Positions 16,187-24,702 of a stretch of 40,529 nt of DNA are shown here, piece by piece. A program made the position numbers and the translations under genes. The stretch comes from an uncultured Lachnospiraceae bacterium (GTDB lineage: Bacteria > Bacillota > Clostridia > Lachnospirales > Lachnospiraceae): positions 1 through 40,529 of the forward strand of contig CANRGB010000013.1 of the NCBI GenBank assembly GCA_947630005.1. The letters are read 5' to 3'. The notes beneath the pieces are model-generated. The model did no database searches. It was given only the letters and a program-made list of their open reading frames with translations, and had not been told where the DNA came from. Within the stretch, counting starts at the first letter, position 1. Each line of letters opens with the position of its first letter.

Positions 16187-18787
16187 ATGGCGGTATTGGG
16201 ATCAGCGATGAACTGTGTGAACAGAGCGAAACCGTTATTGAAAAAGGTGGTGCCTGCTCCGATTTTGCGTAAGAGCAGACAGATGCTGCTGGAGCGCGTC
16301 GCGCGGGAGATCGGCCAGGTTTCGCTTCGCCCTTTTGAGCCGGACGCTTTTCCCGCGGGTCTGAATCTGATCGGGCCGGTGGACAGCGCAACCGGACTCG
16401 GGCAGAGCTTCCGGCTGCTGGAGCGCGTAATCCGGGAACTGGACGTTCCCTATCTTATCTATAACTATGAACAGAATACGAAAAACAGAATCCGGATTGA
16501 GGAGTACAAAGAGAAGATCCGGGGGGAACTGAGCTATTCGGTAAACCTGTGGCACGTGAATCCTTCGGATTTTGCGGAGGCGTACGCGGTGATGGGGAAG
16601 GATTCGTTCGACCGCCGCTACAACATCGCCTACTGGCTGTGGGAGCTGGAGGATTTTCCGAACGAATGGGTCCCGTATATCAATCTGCTGGACGAGATCT
16701 GGACGCCGTCGGAATTTATCAGCAGAGCCATACGCAAAAAGACGGACAAGCCGGTGTATACGGTTCCCTACCACGTCACGGCGGAGGCGGATACCGGGAA
16801 ATACAGCCGGGAATATTTCGGCCTGCCGCGGGACCGGTTTCTGTTTCTGATGATGTATGACTCCCAGAGCATCAGCGAGCGCAAGAATCCCGAGGGCGTG
16901 ATCCGGGCGTTCCGGAAGGCGTTTCCGTCCGGCCGTCCGGATGTGGGGCTTGTGATCAAGGTCAATTCCGCGGATGAGAAAGAGCTGGCCCGGATCAGAA
17001 AGAGCGCCGGCGGAGACGGGGATGTTTATCTGATCAGCCGGAATCTTGAGCGGATCGAGGTGAACAGTCTGATCGCCGGGGCGGATGTGTTTGTGTCGCT
17101 GCACCGCGCGGAGGGGTTCGGACTTGTGCTGGCGGAAGCCATGCTGAACGGGGTTCCGACGATCGCGACAGACTGGTCGGCCAACACGGAATTCATGGAT
17201 TCCGGCTGCGCCTGCATGGTAAGCTGCCGCCTGATAGAGCTTGAGCGGGATTATCCGCCTTATAAAAAGGGGAACCGCTGGGCCGAGCCGTCTGTTGACG
17301 AGGCGGCGGACTATATGAGGCGGCTCGTCTCGGACAGAGAATATTATCGGCGGCTTGCCCAAAAGGGCCTGGAGCACAGCAGGGAGGTTCTGGGTCTGGA
17401 GCGGGTGAAGCGCCCCGTCCGGGAGCGTCTGCAGGCGGTTTTACATGAGAAGCGGACGGGGAATCTGCCGTCCGGCGGAAACGCTTTGGAAGAAGGCGCG
17501 CGCTCAGACGGTAAAAAACCGCGCATCGCTCTGGTGAACCAGCGGTACGGCGCCGAGGTGAACGGGGGCTCCGAGGCTTACACAAAGCAGCTCGCCGAGC
17601 GCCTGACGGCGTGGTACGATGTGGAGGTGCTGACGACAAAGGCGCTTGACTATGGAAGCTGGGAGAACTATTACACAAAGGACGAGGAGCGGATCAGCGA
17701 AGTGCTGGTGCGCAGGTTTGAAGTCGAAAAGCCGAGGAATACGGCGGGGATGAAGCTGTGGAGCAGACTGAGGCGCTGCTGCCCGCCCGCGGAACATTTC
17801 GCCGGGGAGCGGTGGATCGACGCGCAGGGGCCGTACGCTCCGCGCCTGATCCGGTATATCGGGGAGCACGCGGATGATTACGCCGCGGTGGTCTTTGTGA
17901 CGTATCTTTATTACCCTGCTGTGCGGGGGATTCCCGCGGCCGCGCGCCGTGCGGTTCTGATCCCCACCGCGCACGACGAACCGTATATTTATTTTAAGGT
18001 TTTCCGCAAGGTGTTTCAGATGCCGCGCGGGCTGATCTATCTGACCCCGGAGGAGAAGGAGTTTGTCGAATCGCTGTTTCCCGTATCGGAAAAGCCGAAC
18101 TGCGTCGCGGGCGCCGGCGTGGATCTGCCCGGACGGATCGATCCGGACGCGTTCCGGAGAAAATACGGGATTTATGAGAAATATCTGATCTACGCGGGCA
18201 GGATTGATCCGAACAAGAACTGTGCGGAGATGTTCCGGATCTTTGCGGCCTACAAGAAGGCGCATCCGGATTCAAAGTTAAAGCTGGTGCTTCTTGGACG
18301 GGCGGCGATGCCGGTGCCGGATCACCCGGATATCCTGCCGCTGGGATTTGTCCCGGAGGAAGATAAGTTCAACGGGATCGGCGGGGCGGAGGCGCTCTGG
18401 CTGCCGTCGAAATATGAGAGCCTTTCGATCGTGGTGCTCGAGGCTCTTGCGCTTGGCAGGCCGGTCTTCGTCAACGGAAACTGCAGCGTGCTGCGGGGAC
18501 ACTGCGCGCGGAGCGGAGCCGGGATTTATTACGAAAAGGAAGAAGAGGCGGCAGGCCTCCTGGATACGCTGCTTTGTATGGCGGGGGACGCCGAAGTATC
18601 CCGCAGGGCAGCCGGTTATATCGAACAAAATTATCAGTGGGACGCCATTCTCCGGAAGATCAGAGAAGTGATCGGCGTCTGTGCTGGGACGAGTGTGGGG
18701 AAGAAAGATGAAGAAAATTCAGGAGATATATCGTTATCGGACGATGATAGGGAGTCTGATCAAAAGAGATCTGCGGGGCAGATATAA
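16187..18787 (+). CDS. Two-domain glycosyltransferase (GT4-GT4)
   Basis: One 866-residue chain carries two complete GT-B transferases. Domain 1 (about 55-420) begins GLNLIGPVDSATGLGQS and has the E-x7-E pair Glu309/Glu317 in HRAEGFGLVLAEAM. Domain 2 (about 444-830) begins KPRIALVNQRYGAEVNGGSE. It has HDEPYIYFKVFRKVF near 596-610, IYAGRIDPNKN and Glu744/Glu752 in YESLSIVVLEAL. Domain 2 is clearly paralogous to the separate 401-residue enzyme at 23469-24674. Bifunctional chains of this kind often add two sugars in turn or act as chain-extending polymerases for ABC-exported glycans. After residue 830 the tail is charged and unlike a GT, and residues 841-866 are read out of frame over the start of wzm. 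A frameshift or lost stop is possible. Confidence 0.85.
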   Translation: MAVLGSAMNCVNRAKPLLKKVVPAPILRKSRQMLLERVAREIGQVSLRPFEPDAFPAGLNLIGPVDSATGLGQSFRLLERVIRELDVPYLIYNYEQNTKNRIRIEEYKEKIRGELSYSVNLWHVNPSDFAEAYAVMGKDSFDRRYNIAYWLWELEDFPNEWVPYINLLDEIWTPSEFISRAIRKKTDKPVYTVPYHVTAEADTGKYSREYFGLPRDRFLFLMMYDSQSISERKNPEGVIRAFRKAFPSGRPDVGLVIKVNSADEKELARIRKSAGGDGDVYLISRNLERIEVNSLIAGADVFVSLHRAEGFGLVLAEAMLNGVPTIATDWSANTEFMDSGCACMVSCRLIELERDYPPYKKGNRWAEPSVDEAADYMRRLVSDREYYRRLAQKGLEHSREVLGLERVKRPVRERLQAVLHEKRTGNLPSGGNALEEGARSDGKKPRIALVNQRYGAEVNGGSEAYTKQLAERLTAWYDVEVLTTKALDYGSWENYYTKDEERISEVLVRRFEVEKPRNTAGMKLWSRLRRCCPPAEHFAGERWIDAQGPYAPRLIRYIGEHADDYAAVVFVTYLYYPAVRGIPAAARRAVLIPTAHDEPYIYFKVFRKVFQMPRGLIYLTPEEKEFVESLFPVSEKPNCVAGAGVDLPGRIDPDAFRRKYGIYEKYLIYAGRIDPNKNCAEMFRIFAAYKKAHPDSKLKLVLLGRAAMPVPDHPDILPLGFVPEEDKFNGIGGAEALWLPSKYESLSIVVLEALALGRPVFVNGNCSVLRGHCARSGAGIYYEKEEEAAGLLDTLLCMAGDAEVSRRAAGYIEQNYQWDAILRKIREVIGVCAGTSVGKKDEENSGDISLSDDDRESDQKRSAGQI

Positions 18788-19484
18788 AGGATCCGTGCTG
18801 GGATTCGCGTGGACCTTTTTAAACCCGCTGCTTCAGCTTTGCGTTTATACGGTTGTGTTTTCTGTCATTATGAGGTCGGGGATCAAGGACTATTATCTGT
18901 TTTTGTTTGTGGCCCTGATTCCGTGGATTTTTTTCAGCTCCTCGCTCACAGGAGGGGCGAGCTGCATCATTTCGCAGAAGGAGCTGGTAAAAAAGATCTA
19001 TTTTCCCCGGGAGGTTCTTCCCATCTCGCTTGTCACATGCCAGCTGGTGAACATGCTTTTGTCTCTGGCTGTGGTTTTTGCCGTTCTGCTGGTTTCCGGA
19101 AAGGGCGTGAATCTGATCACGCTCCCGTTTCTGGTACCGGTCATTCTGGTAGAGTACCTTCTCGCGCTTGGCATAGCGTTTATCACCTCTTCCGTCACCG
19201 TTTATCTGAGGGATCTTGAGCATATTCTGATCATTGTCGCGATGGCGTGGCAGTTTCTGACTCCCGTGATGTATTCGATCGATATGGTGCCGGAGAGGCT
19301 GCGGTTTGTATTCTGGCTGAATCCGATGTCTTCTGTGATCATCGCGTACCGGGATGTGCTGTACTATCAGCAGATTCCGCGTCTGAACACGCTTCTGACC
19401 GCCGTGGGACTGGGACTTGCTCTGCTGGCTGTCGGCTGGGTGCTGTTCGGAAAGCTGGAGCGCCATTTTGCGGAGGAGTTATGA
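18708..19484 (+). CDS. wzm: ABC-2 polysaccharide exporter permease (Wzm/TagG/RfbA type)
   Basis: This is the membrane subunit that, with the next gene product, moves a finished or partly finished lipid-linked glycan across the cytoplasmic membrane. It has 258 residues and about six membrane helices. The amphipathic N-terminus has RDLRGRYKGSVLGFAW (20-35). LVKKIYFPREVLP at 93-105 is the conserved loop of the Wzm/TagG family. NPMSSVIIAYRDVLY sits before the last helices. The ATG at 18708 gives the normal family N-terminus, although it lies 80 bp inside the upstream gene. The longer frame from 18681 adds nine atypical residues. Its stop overlaps the wzt start region (ATGATG), indicating coupled translation. 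Confidence 0.92.
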   Translation: MKKIQEIYRYRTMIGSLIKRDLRGRYKGSVLGFAWTFLNPLLQLCVYTVVFSVIMRSGIKDYYLFLFVALIPWIFFSSSLTGGASCIISQKELVKKIYFPREVLPISLVTCQLVNMLLSLAVVFAVLLVSGKGVNLITLPFLVPVILVEYLLALGIAFITSSVTVYLRDLEHILIIVAMAWQFLTPVMYSIDMVPERLRFVFWLNPMSSVIIAYRDVLYYQQIPRLNTLLTAVGLGLALLAVGWVLFGKLERHFAEEL

Positions 19485-20731
19485 TGGGTATAGAAAATGC
19501 GATTGAGGTCAAAGATCTCAAAAAAGGGTTCCGGATATATCCGGACAAAGGAAGCACAATCAAAGAGAAGCTGGTTTCCGGGAAGCGGAGAAAATACGAA
19601 AGACGGGAAGTGCTCTGCGGCGTCAGCTTTTCCGTGAAGAAGGGAGAGGCGGTCGGTCTGATCGGGCATAACGGGTGCGGGAAAAGCACGACCCTGAAGC
19701 TTCTGTCCCGGATCATGTATCCCGACAGCGGACAGATCACAATGCGCGGGCGCGTCTCAAGCCTGATCGAGCTCGGCGCGGGCTTTCATCCGGATATGAG
19801 CGGCCGCGAAAACATCTACATCAACGCGTCGATCTTCGGGCTGACCAAAAAGGAGATCGACCGCCGTCTGGAGGATATCATCGCGTTCTCGGAGCTGCAG
19901 GAGTTTATCGACAATCCGGTTCGGACTTATTCTTCCGGAATGTACATGCGCCTGGCTTTTTCGGTCGCGATCAATGTGGACGCGGATATCCTCCTGGTGG
20001 ATGAGATCCTGGCCGTGGGGGATGTGAATTTTCAGAAAAAGTGCTTTGACAGGATGCAGGAGATCAAGAAGGCGGGGACGACGATCGTGATTGTATCGCA
20101 TTCCCTCCCCCAGATCGAGCAGATCTGTGAGCGCACGATCTGGATCGACGGCGGAGTCATCCGCGATGAAGGAATCCCCTCGCAGGTGCATGAACACTAT
20201 CTGAAGGAGATGGAAAGCAAGCGGGCGGAAGCGAGGGGGAGGAAAGATCTTCCTTCGTTCTGCAGTCCGCTGGCGGTCCGCACGGGAAATAAGAGGGTGC
20301 AGTTTACGGACGTGAGGATGACGGACGGCGAGGGACGGGAGAAAACGTCTTTTCGGACCGGGGAGCCTTTCGCCGTGCGGATGGACTATCAGTGCGGGGA
20401 AGACGGCCTGCCGGCGGTCTTCGGGATCGGCATTTTCCGCGACGACGGCGTCCAGGCGTACGGAACGAACACGCAGATCGAATATGACAGGCTTGTCCCC
20501 GTCCGCAGAGAGGGACAGACTGTCGTCACAGTGACGGGGAATCATCTGCTGCCGGCGCGCTATCGTCTGGACGTCGCGGTCCACGCGGAGGACGGGACGC
20601 CGTATGACGATATCCGGACGGTTGTTTCGTTTGAGATCACGGCCGTCAGAAGAGACATCGGGCTGTGCAGGCTGGACAATTTCTGGACTGTGGACGGCGT
20701 TTTGCCGGGAAAGAGGGAGGAACAGAATTAA
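19484..20731 (+). CDS. wzt: Polysaccharide exporter ATPase with C-terminal glycan-binding-type domain (Wzt)
   Basis: This ATPase partners the preceding Wzm. Residues 1-245 hold Walker A GHNGCGKST (61-69), the signature YSSGMY (149-154), Walker B ILLVDE (169-174) and the H-loop His206. ELGAGFHPDMSGREN (96-110) is the exporter-specific stretch. Residues 265-410 add a beta-rich extension resembling the Wzt C-terminal carbohydrate-binding domain, which in E. coli O8/O9a recognises the finished chain end. TagH-type ATPases carry other extensions. The second ATG (19484) is preferred over 19481 because GGAGGAG lies five bases before it. The extension suggests export of a full-length polymer carrying a recognised terminus; which terminus is unknown. 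Confidence 0.9.
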   Translation: MGIENAIEVKDLKKGFRIYPDKGSTIKEKLVSGKRRKYERREVLCGVSFSVKKGEAVGLIGHNGCGKSTTLKLLSRIMYPDSGQITMRGRVSSLIELGAGFHPDMSGRENIYINASIFGLTKKEIDRRLEDIIAFSELQEFIDNPVRTYSSGMYMRLAFSVAINVDADILLVDEILAVGDVNFQKKCFDRMQEIKKAGTTIVIVSHSLPQIEQICERTIWIDGGVIRDEGIPSQVHEHYLKEMESKRAEARGRKDLPSFCSPLAVRTGNKRVQFTDVRMTDGEGREKTSFRTGEPFAVRMDYQCGEDGLPAVFGIGIFRDDGVQAYGTNTQIEYDRLVPVRREGQTVVTVTGNHLLPARYRLDVAVHAEDGTPYDDIRTVVSFEITAVRRDIGLCRLDNFWTVDGVLPGKREEQN

Positions 20732-20794
20732 TCAGCGCCGCCGTACGCTGTGGGGGAAGCAAAAACCGGACGGCAGGCAGGAAAGGTGGATACG

Positions 20795-21283
20795 ATGAGT
20801 GACAATTTGGAGATCAATATAGAAGAAATCATTCAGAAAATTCGGGAAGAGATACAGGAGAAGGGATACAAAGAGACGGATCTGAGTTTCCAGGATATCC
20901 CGATCCCGGAAATTTCGCTTTCCCCGTCGGCGCAGGCGCTCTCGGTTTCACCGGATGATCTGGGAAAAGTTCTGGACTATCTGAGCGCGAATTATGAGCA
21001 TGATATCCTGATGCCGGTCAGCGCTTCCAATCCTCTCTCCGGTCTTGTCAAAAAGGCGGTCCGGAAAGTGGTCCGGTTCCTGTTTTATCCGGTTCTGGCA
21101 CAGCAGAACGCGGTGAACGGCGGTGTGATCGGCGTTTTGAATATCCTGGCGGAGCGGTACGAGGGGGAACAAAAGGCAGAGCAGACGATCCGCGAGCTTC
21201 AGGAAAGAGTGGAGAAGCTGGAGGCGGAGCTGCGCGGGCTCAGAATCAGCGCTTCTGAAAACGAAGGAACAGGCGAAGCATAA
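20795..21283 (+). CDS. Small protein with amphipathic helix and C-terminal coiled coil
   Basis: I do not recognise a named family. The 162-residue acidic protein starts at the ATG after GGAAAGGTGG. Residues 1-25 are a charged helix and 30-45 a proline-containing linker. Residues 84-109 are a basic amphipathic helix (LVKKAVRKVVRFLFYPVLAQ) followed by QQNAVNG. Residues 117-150 form a heptad-like coiled coil (EQKAEQTIRELQERVEKLEAEL). No catalytic motif or signal peptide is visible. The layout resembles the N-terminal part of some glycan-cluster methyltransferases and glycosyltransferases without the enzyme domain. Lying directly after Wzt, it might be a scaffold or length-control factor on the membrane. 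That is a guess from position and shape. Start and reading frame are fairly certain. Confidence 0.7.
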   Translation: MSDNLEINIEEIIQKIREEIQEKGYKETDLSFQDIPIPEISLSPSAQALSVSPDDLGKVLDYLSANYEHDILMPVSASNPLSGLVKKAVRKVVRFLFYPVLAQQNAVNGGVIGVLNILAERYEGEQKAEQTIRELQERVEKLEAELRGLRISASENEGTGEA

Positions 21284-21294
21284 AGAGGTGGATG

Positions 21295-22386
21295 ATGAGA
21301 GTAGTACAGCTTTTGACGACTCTTCGGTACGGCGACGGCGTGGGGAACGACGCGCTGGCGCTCGACGGACTGCTGAAGAAGAACGGATATGACACGATGA
21401 TCTACGCGGAGAATATCGACGCACGCATAGCTCCGGAAACCGCCCGGTACTTTGACAAAATGCCGAGGCTCGGCAGAAACGACGTCATTCTCTATCATTT
21501 GTCGACGGGGACGCAGCTCAACTATAAGCTGCCGGGACTGAGAGGAAGGAAGATCATCATCTACCACAACAATACGCCTCCGCAGTGGTTTGCCCCGTAT
21601 GACAGAAAAGCGGAAAATCTCGCCGTACACGGAATAAAGGGAATCGAATATCTGGCGGGTACCGCCCAGTACTGCCTGGCCGATTCCGCTTTTAATAAAG
21701 AGGATCTGCTTCAGAAAGGCTATCGCTGCAGGATCGATGTTCTGCCGATCCTGATCCCGTTTGACGATTACAGAAAGACCCCTGATGCCGGTATACTGAA
21801 AAAGTACCGCGGCGGAGGATATACGAATATTGTGTTTACCGGGAGGATCGCGCCGAACAAGAGACAGGAGGACGTGATCGAGGCGTTTTTCTATTACAAA
21901 AAATATTACAATCCGAAATCCCGGCTGTTCCTGGTCGGCTCCTATAAGGGAATGGAACGGTACTACGGACGGCTGCGGGACTATGTGGAGAGACTGGGCG
22001 TAAAGGACGTGCATTTTACGGGACATATCAGTTTCTCCGCGATTCTTGCGTATTACGCGCTCGCGGACGTGTTTCTGTGCATGAGCGGGCATGAGGGATT
22101 CTGCATCCCTTTGCTGGAGGCGATGAGCTTTGACATTCCGGTCGTCGCCTGCTGCGAGACCGCGGTGACTGAGACGCTCGGCGGAAGCGGGATCGGCATG
22201 AAAGAGCGGAATACGCTGCTTGCCGCCGGCCTCATGGACCGCGTTGTCACGGACCGGGAGTTCCGGGAGCGCGTGCTTGAGACGCAGCGGGAAAGACTGG
22301 CGGATTTTGACAATCAGAAAACCGGAGAGAAATTTCTGTCTTATCTGGAGAATTTTATCAGACAGAACAAAAGGGGATATAGATGA
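21295..22386 (+). CDS. Glycosyltransferase family 4, first of a tandem paralogous pair
   Basis: This GT-B glycosyltransferase of 363 residues acts on the cytoplasmic face. The N-terminal half has GDGVGND at 13-19 and IIIYHNNTPPQWF. The donor half has FTGRIAPNKRQEDVIEAF (181-198), SRLFLVGSYKGME and the E-x7-E pair Glu267/Glu275 in GHEGFCIPLLEAM. The second of two adjacent ATGs is preferred, since AGAGG ends six bases before it. It ends in an ATGA overlap with the next gene, a close paralogue collinear along its whole length. The two may add the same kind of sugar at successive positions. The GDGVGND type is often seen near GDP-mannose-type pathways, but the donor is not determined. Confidence 0.88.
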   Translation: MRVVQLLTTLRYGDGVGNDALALDGLLKKNGYDTMIYAENIDARIAPETARYFDKMPRLGRNDVILYHLSTGTQLNYKLPGLRGRKIIIYHNNTPPQWFAPYDRKAENLAVHGIKGIEYLAGTAQYCLADSAFNKEDLLQKGYRCRIDVLPILIPFDDYRKTPDAGILKKYRGGGYTNIVFTGRIAPNKRQEDVIEAFFYYKKYYNPKSRLFLVGSYKGMERYYGRLRDYVERLGVKDVHFTGHISFSAILAYYALADVFLCMSGHEGFCIPLLEAMSFDIPVVACCETAVTETLGGSGIGMKERNTLLAAGLMDRVVTDREFRERVLETQRERLADFDNQKTGEKFLSYLENFIRQNKRGYR

Positions 22387-23465
22387 ACGTTTATCAGATT
22401 GTTTCGAATCTTGCGCGCGGCGATGGCGTGGGAAACGATATCCTGGCGATCGACGCGCTGCTGAAAAAAGAAGGATACCCGACCGGCGTGTTCGCGGCCG
22501 TGATCGACCAGAAGATCTCCCGGGATATTGCGCGGCCGTATCAGGAAATGCCAAAGCTTCAGAAGGACGATGTTGTGATCCTGCACCTCGCGGCGGGAAG
22601 CGAGGTGGACCGGTGGTTCCAGGGGTGCGGCGGCCATAAGATCCTCCGCTATCATAATATCACGCCGCCTTCTTTTTTTGAGCCGTACAGCCCGGAGAGT
22701 GCGGCGGCATGCCGCGCGGGCCTGGAGGATGTGCGAAAGATGCGCGAAACGCCGGAGTACGGGATCGCTGTTTCGCAGTTTAACCGAAAAGATCTGATCC
22801 GGTACGGATACCGCATGAAGATCGACGTGGTTCCGATTCTGATCCCGTTTGAGGATTACGACCGGGAACCCGACCGGAAGGTTCTTGCTTTGTATGAGGA
22901 CGGCCTGACGAACATCCTGTTTACCGGACGGATCGTGCCGAACAAAAAGCAGGAGGACGTCATCCTGGCGTTTTATTACTACCAGAAATATTACAATCCG
23001 GATTCCCGGCTGTTCCTGGTCGGCTCATACCGGGGGATGGAGACCTACTGTCAGCGCCTGAGGGAGTATGCGGACAGGCTTGGCGCGCGGAACGTCGTCT
23101 TTACGGGACATGTCGGCTTTCCTGAGATTCTCGCGTACTACCGCCTTGCCGATGTGTTCCTGTGCATGAGCGAGCATGAGGGATTCTGCATCCCGCTGCT
23201 GGAGGCGATGCATTTTCATATCCCTGTCGTGGCCTGCGACTGCGCCGCGATTGGGGAGACGATGGGCGGGAGCGGCATCCTGCTGAAAGAAAAAGACGCG
23301 CTTCTGGCGGCCGGCTGCGTGAATGAGGCCGCCGCAGACAAAGTCCTGCGGGAGCAGATCGTAAGAAAACAGGACAGGAGGCTGCAGGATTTTTCCGCGG
23401 ACGCGGTCGGAAAGAGGCTGATCGGCTGCCTCGAAACGTTTATTTCGGAGAAAGTGGAACAATAG
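22383..23465 (+). CDS. Glycosyltransferase family 4, second of the tandem pair
   Basis: This 360-residue GT-B enzyme begins inside the stop of the preceding gene (ATGA). It shares GDGVGND at 13-19, PILIPFEDYD, TGRIVPNKKQEDVILAF, SRLFLVGSYRGME and HEGFCIPLLEAM (Glu266/Glu274) with its neighbour, at almost the same residue positions, so it arose by tandem duplication. Differences cluster in the N-terminal acceptor half, for example around residues 70-130, which fits a change of acceptor with the donor kept. The sugar is unknown. Confidence 0.88.
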   Translation: MNVYQIVSNLARGDGVGNDILAIDALLKKEGYPTGVFAAVIDQKISRDIARPYQEMPKLQKDDVVILHLAAGSEVDRWFQGCGGHKILRYHNITPPSFFEPYSPESAAACRAGLEDVRKMRETPEYGIAVSQFNRKDLIRYGYRMKIDVVPILIPFEDYDREPDRKVLALYEDGLTNILFTGRIVPNKKQEDVILAFYYYQKYYNPDSRLFLVGSYRGMETYCQRLREYADRLGARNVVFTGHVGFPEILAYYRLADVFLCMSEHEGFCIPLLEAMHFHIPVVACDCAAIGETMGGSGILLKEKDALLAAGCVNEAAADKVLREQIVRKQDRRLQDFSADAVGKRLIGCLETFISEKVEQ

Positions 23466-23468
23466 TCT

Positions 23469-24674
23469 ATGAAGAAAATTGCTTTTATCAATCAAAGATA
23501 CGGGCTTGAGGTGAACGGCGGGTCGGAATATTATACGCGCTTGATGGCGGAGCATCTGCGCGGGATCTATGAGGTTGAGGTCCTGACGACGAAGGCCGTG
23601 GATTACGTTACCTGGGCGGATTATTATGAGTGTGATGAGGAAGAGATCAACGGGGTAAAAGTCCGCAGATTTTCGGTGACTGAAGAGCGGGACATGGAGC
23701 GTTTCGGGCAGCTCAGCGGCAGGGTGCTGTCCATGGCGAGACGCCGGGAAAAGGACGAGCTTGCCTGGATCCGCGCGCAGGGTCCTGTCTGTCCGTCGCT
23801 GATCGAGTATATCCGCGCGCACCAGGATGAGTATGACGTTTTTATTTTCGTGACCTATCTGTACTATACGACCTGCATGGGGATCGTGACGGTTCCGCGG
23901 AAAGCGGTTCTGATTCCTACCGCGCATGACGAGCCCTATATTTATTTCGGCTATTACCGGAAGGTGTTCCGTGCTCCGCGGGCCATAATATATCTGACCG
24001 GGGAGGAACGGGACTTTGTCCAGAAAAAGTTCCGCAACCAGAATATCGCGCATGATGTGATGGCGGTCGGGATCGATACGCCGGCGGATGTCAGCGCGGA
24101 ACGCTTTCTGAAGCGGCGCGGGATAAAAAATTATATCATTTATGTCGGAAGGATCGACAAGTCCAAGGGCTGCGCGGAGCTGTTCCGGTATTTCCTCCTG
24201 TACAAAAAGCGCAGCAGAAATGACCTGAAGCTGGTGCTGATGGGGAAGGCGGTGATGGATATCCCGCGGCATGAGGATATCGTCAGCCTCGGCTTTGTCA
24301 GCGAACAGGAAAAGTACGACGGGATCCAGGGCGCGAGAGCGCTGATCCTGCCGTCCTTGTTTGAGAGCCTCTCGATTTCCGTTCTCGAGGCGATGTCCCT
24401 GGGCGTGCCGGTGGTCGTCAACGGGAAATGCGAGGTCCTGAAAGGGCACTGTATCCGCAGCAACGCGGGACTTTACTACAACACGTTTTTTGAGTTTGAA
24501 GGAGAGCTGAACTATCTGCTCTCACATGAGCCGGAAGCGGAGCAGATAGGGAAAAACGGCGTAGAATACGTCAGGCAGGACTATACCTGGGACAGGATCA
24601 TCCCGAAATTTCAGAGGATCCTGGACGGCGTGGAAGACGAAACCGGGGAAAAACAGGCGAAGCGGGCGGAATAA
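23469..24674 (+). CDS. Glycosyltransferase family 4, paralogue of the second domain of the 16187-18787 protein
   Basis: This 401-residue GT-B enzyme begins KKIAFINQRYGLEVNGGSE. It closely follows domain 2 of the two-domain enzyme: the shared marks are VEVLTTKA-x-DY, the IPTAHDEPYIYF stretch, IYVGRIDKSKGCAELFR, YESLSI-like FESLSISVLEAMSLG with its two glutamates, and VLKGHCIRSNAGLYY. The gene starts 3 bp after the preceding stop and has only a weak RBS, so it probably depends on translational coupling. A role in adding a sugar to the same polymer as the two-domain enzyme is likely. Donor unknown. Confidence 0.87.
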   Translation: MKKIAFINQRYGLEVNGGSEYYTRLMAEHLRGIYEVEVLTTKAVDYVTWADYYECDEEEINGVKVRRFSVTEERDMERFGQLSGRVLSMARRREKDELAWIRAQGPVCPSLIEYIRAHQDEYDVFIFVTYLYYTTCMGIVTVPRKAVLIPTAHDEPYIYFGYYRKVFRAPRAIIYLTGEERDFVQKKFRNQNIAHDVMAVGIDTPADVSAERFLKRRGIKNYIIYVGRIDKSKGCAELFRYFLLYKKRSRNDLKLVLMGKAVMDIPRHEDIVSLGFVSEQEKYDGIQGARALILPSLFESLSISVLEAMSLGVPVVVNGKCEVLKGHCIRSNAGLYYNTFFEFEGELNYLLSHEPEAEQIGKNGVEYVRQDYTWDRIIPKFQRILDGVEDETGEKQAKRAE

Positions 24675-24702
24675 AAACAGGAAGAGAGGTGGTTAGGGGA
24701 CG

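Noticed and set aside
19247-19483. Upstream extension of the Wzt frame
   Set aside because: It overlaps wzm out of frame, and a strong GGAGGAG supports the start at 19484.
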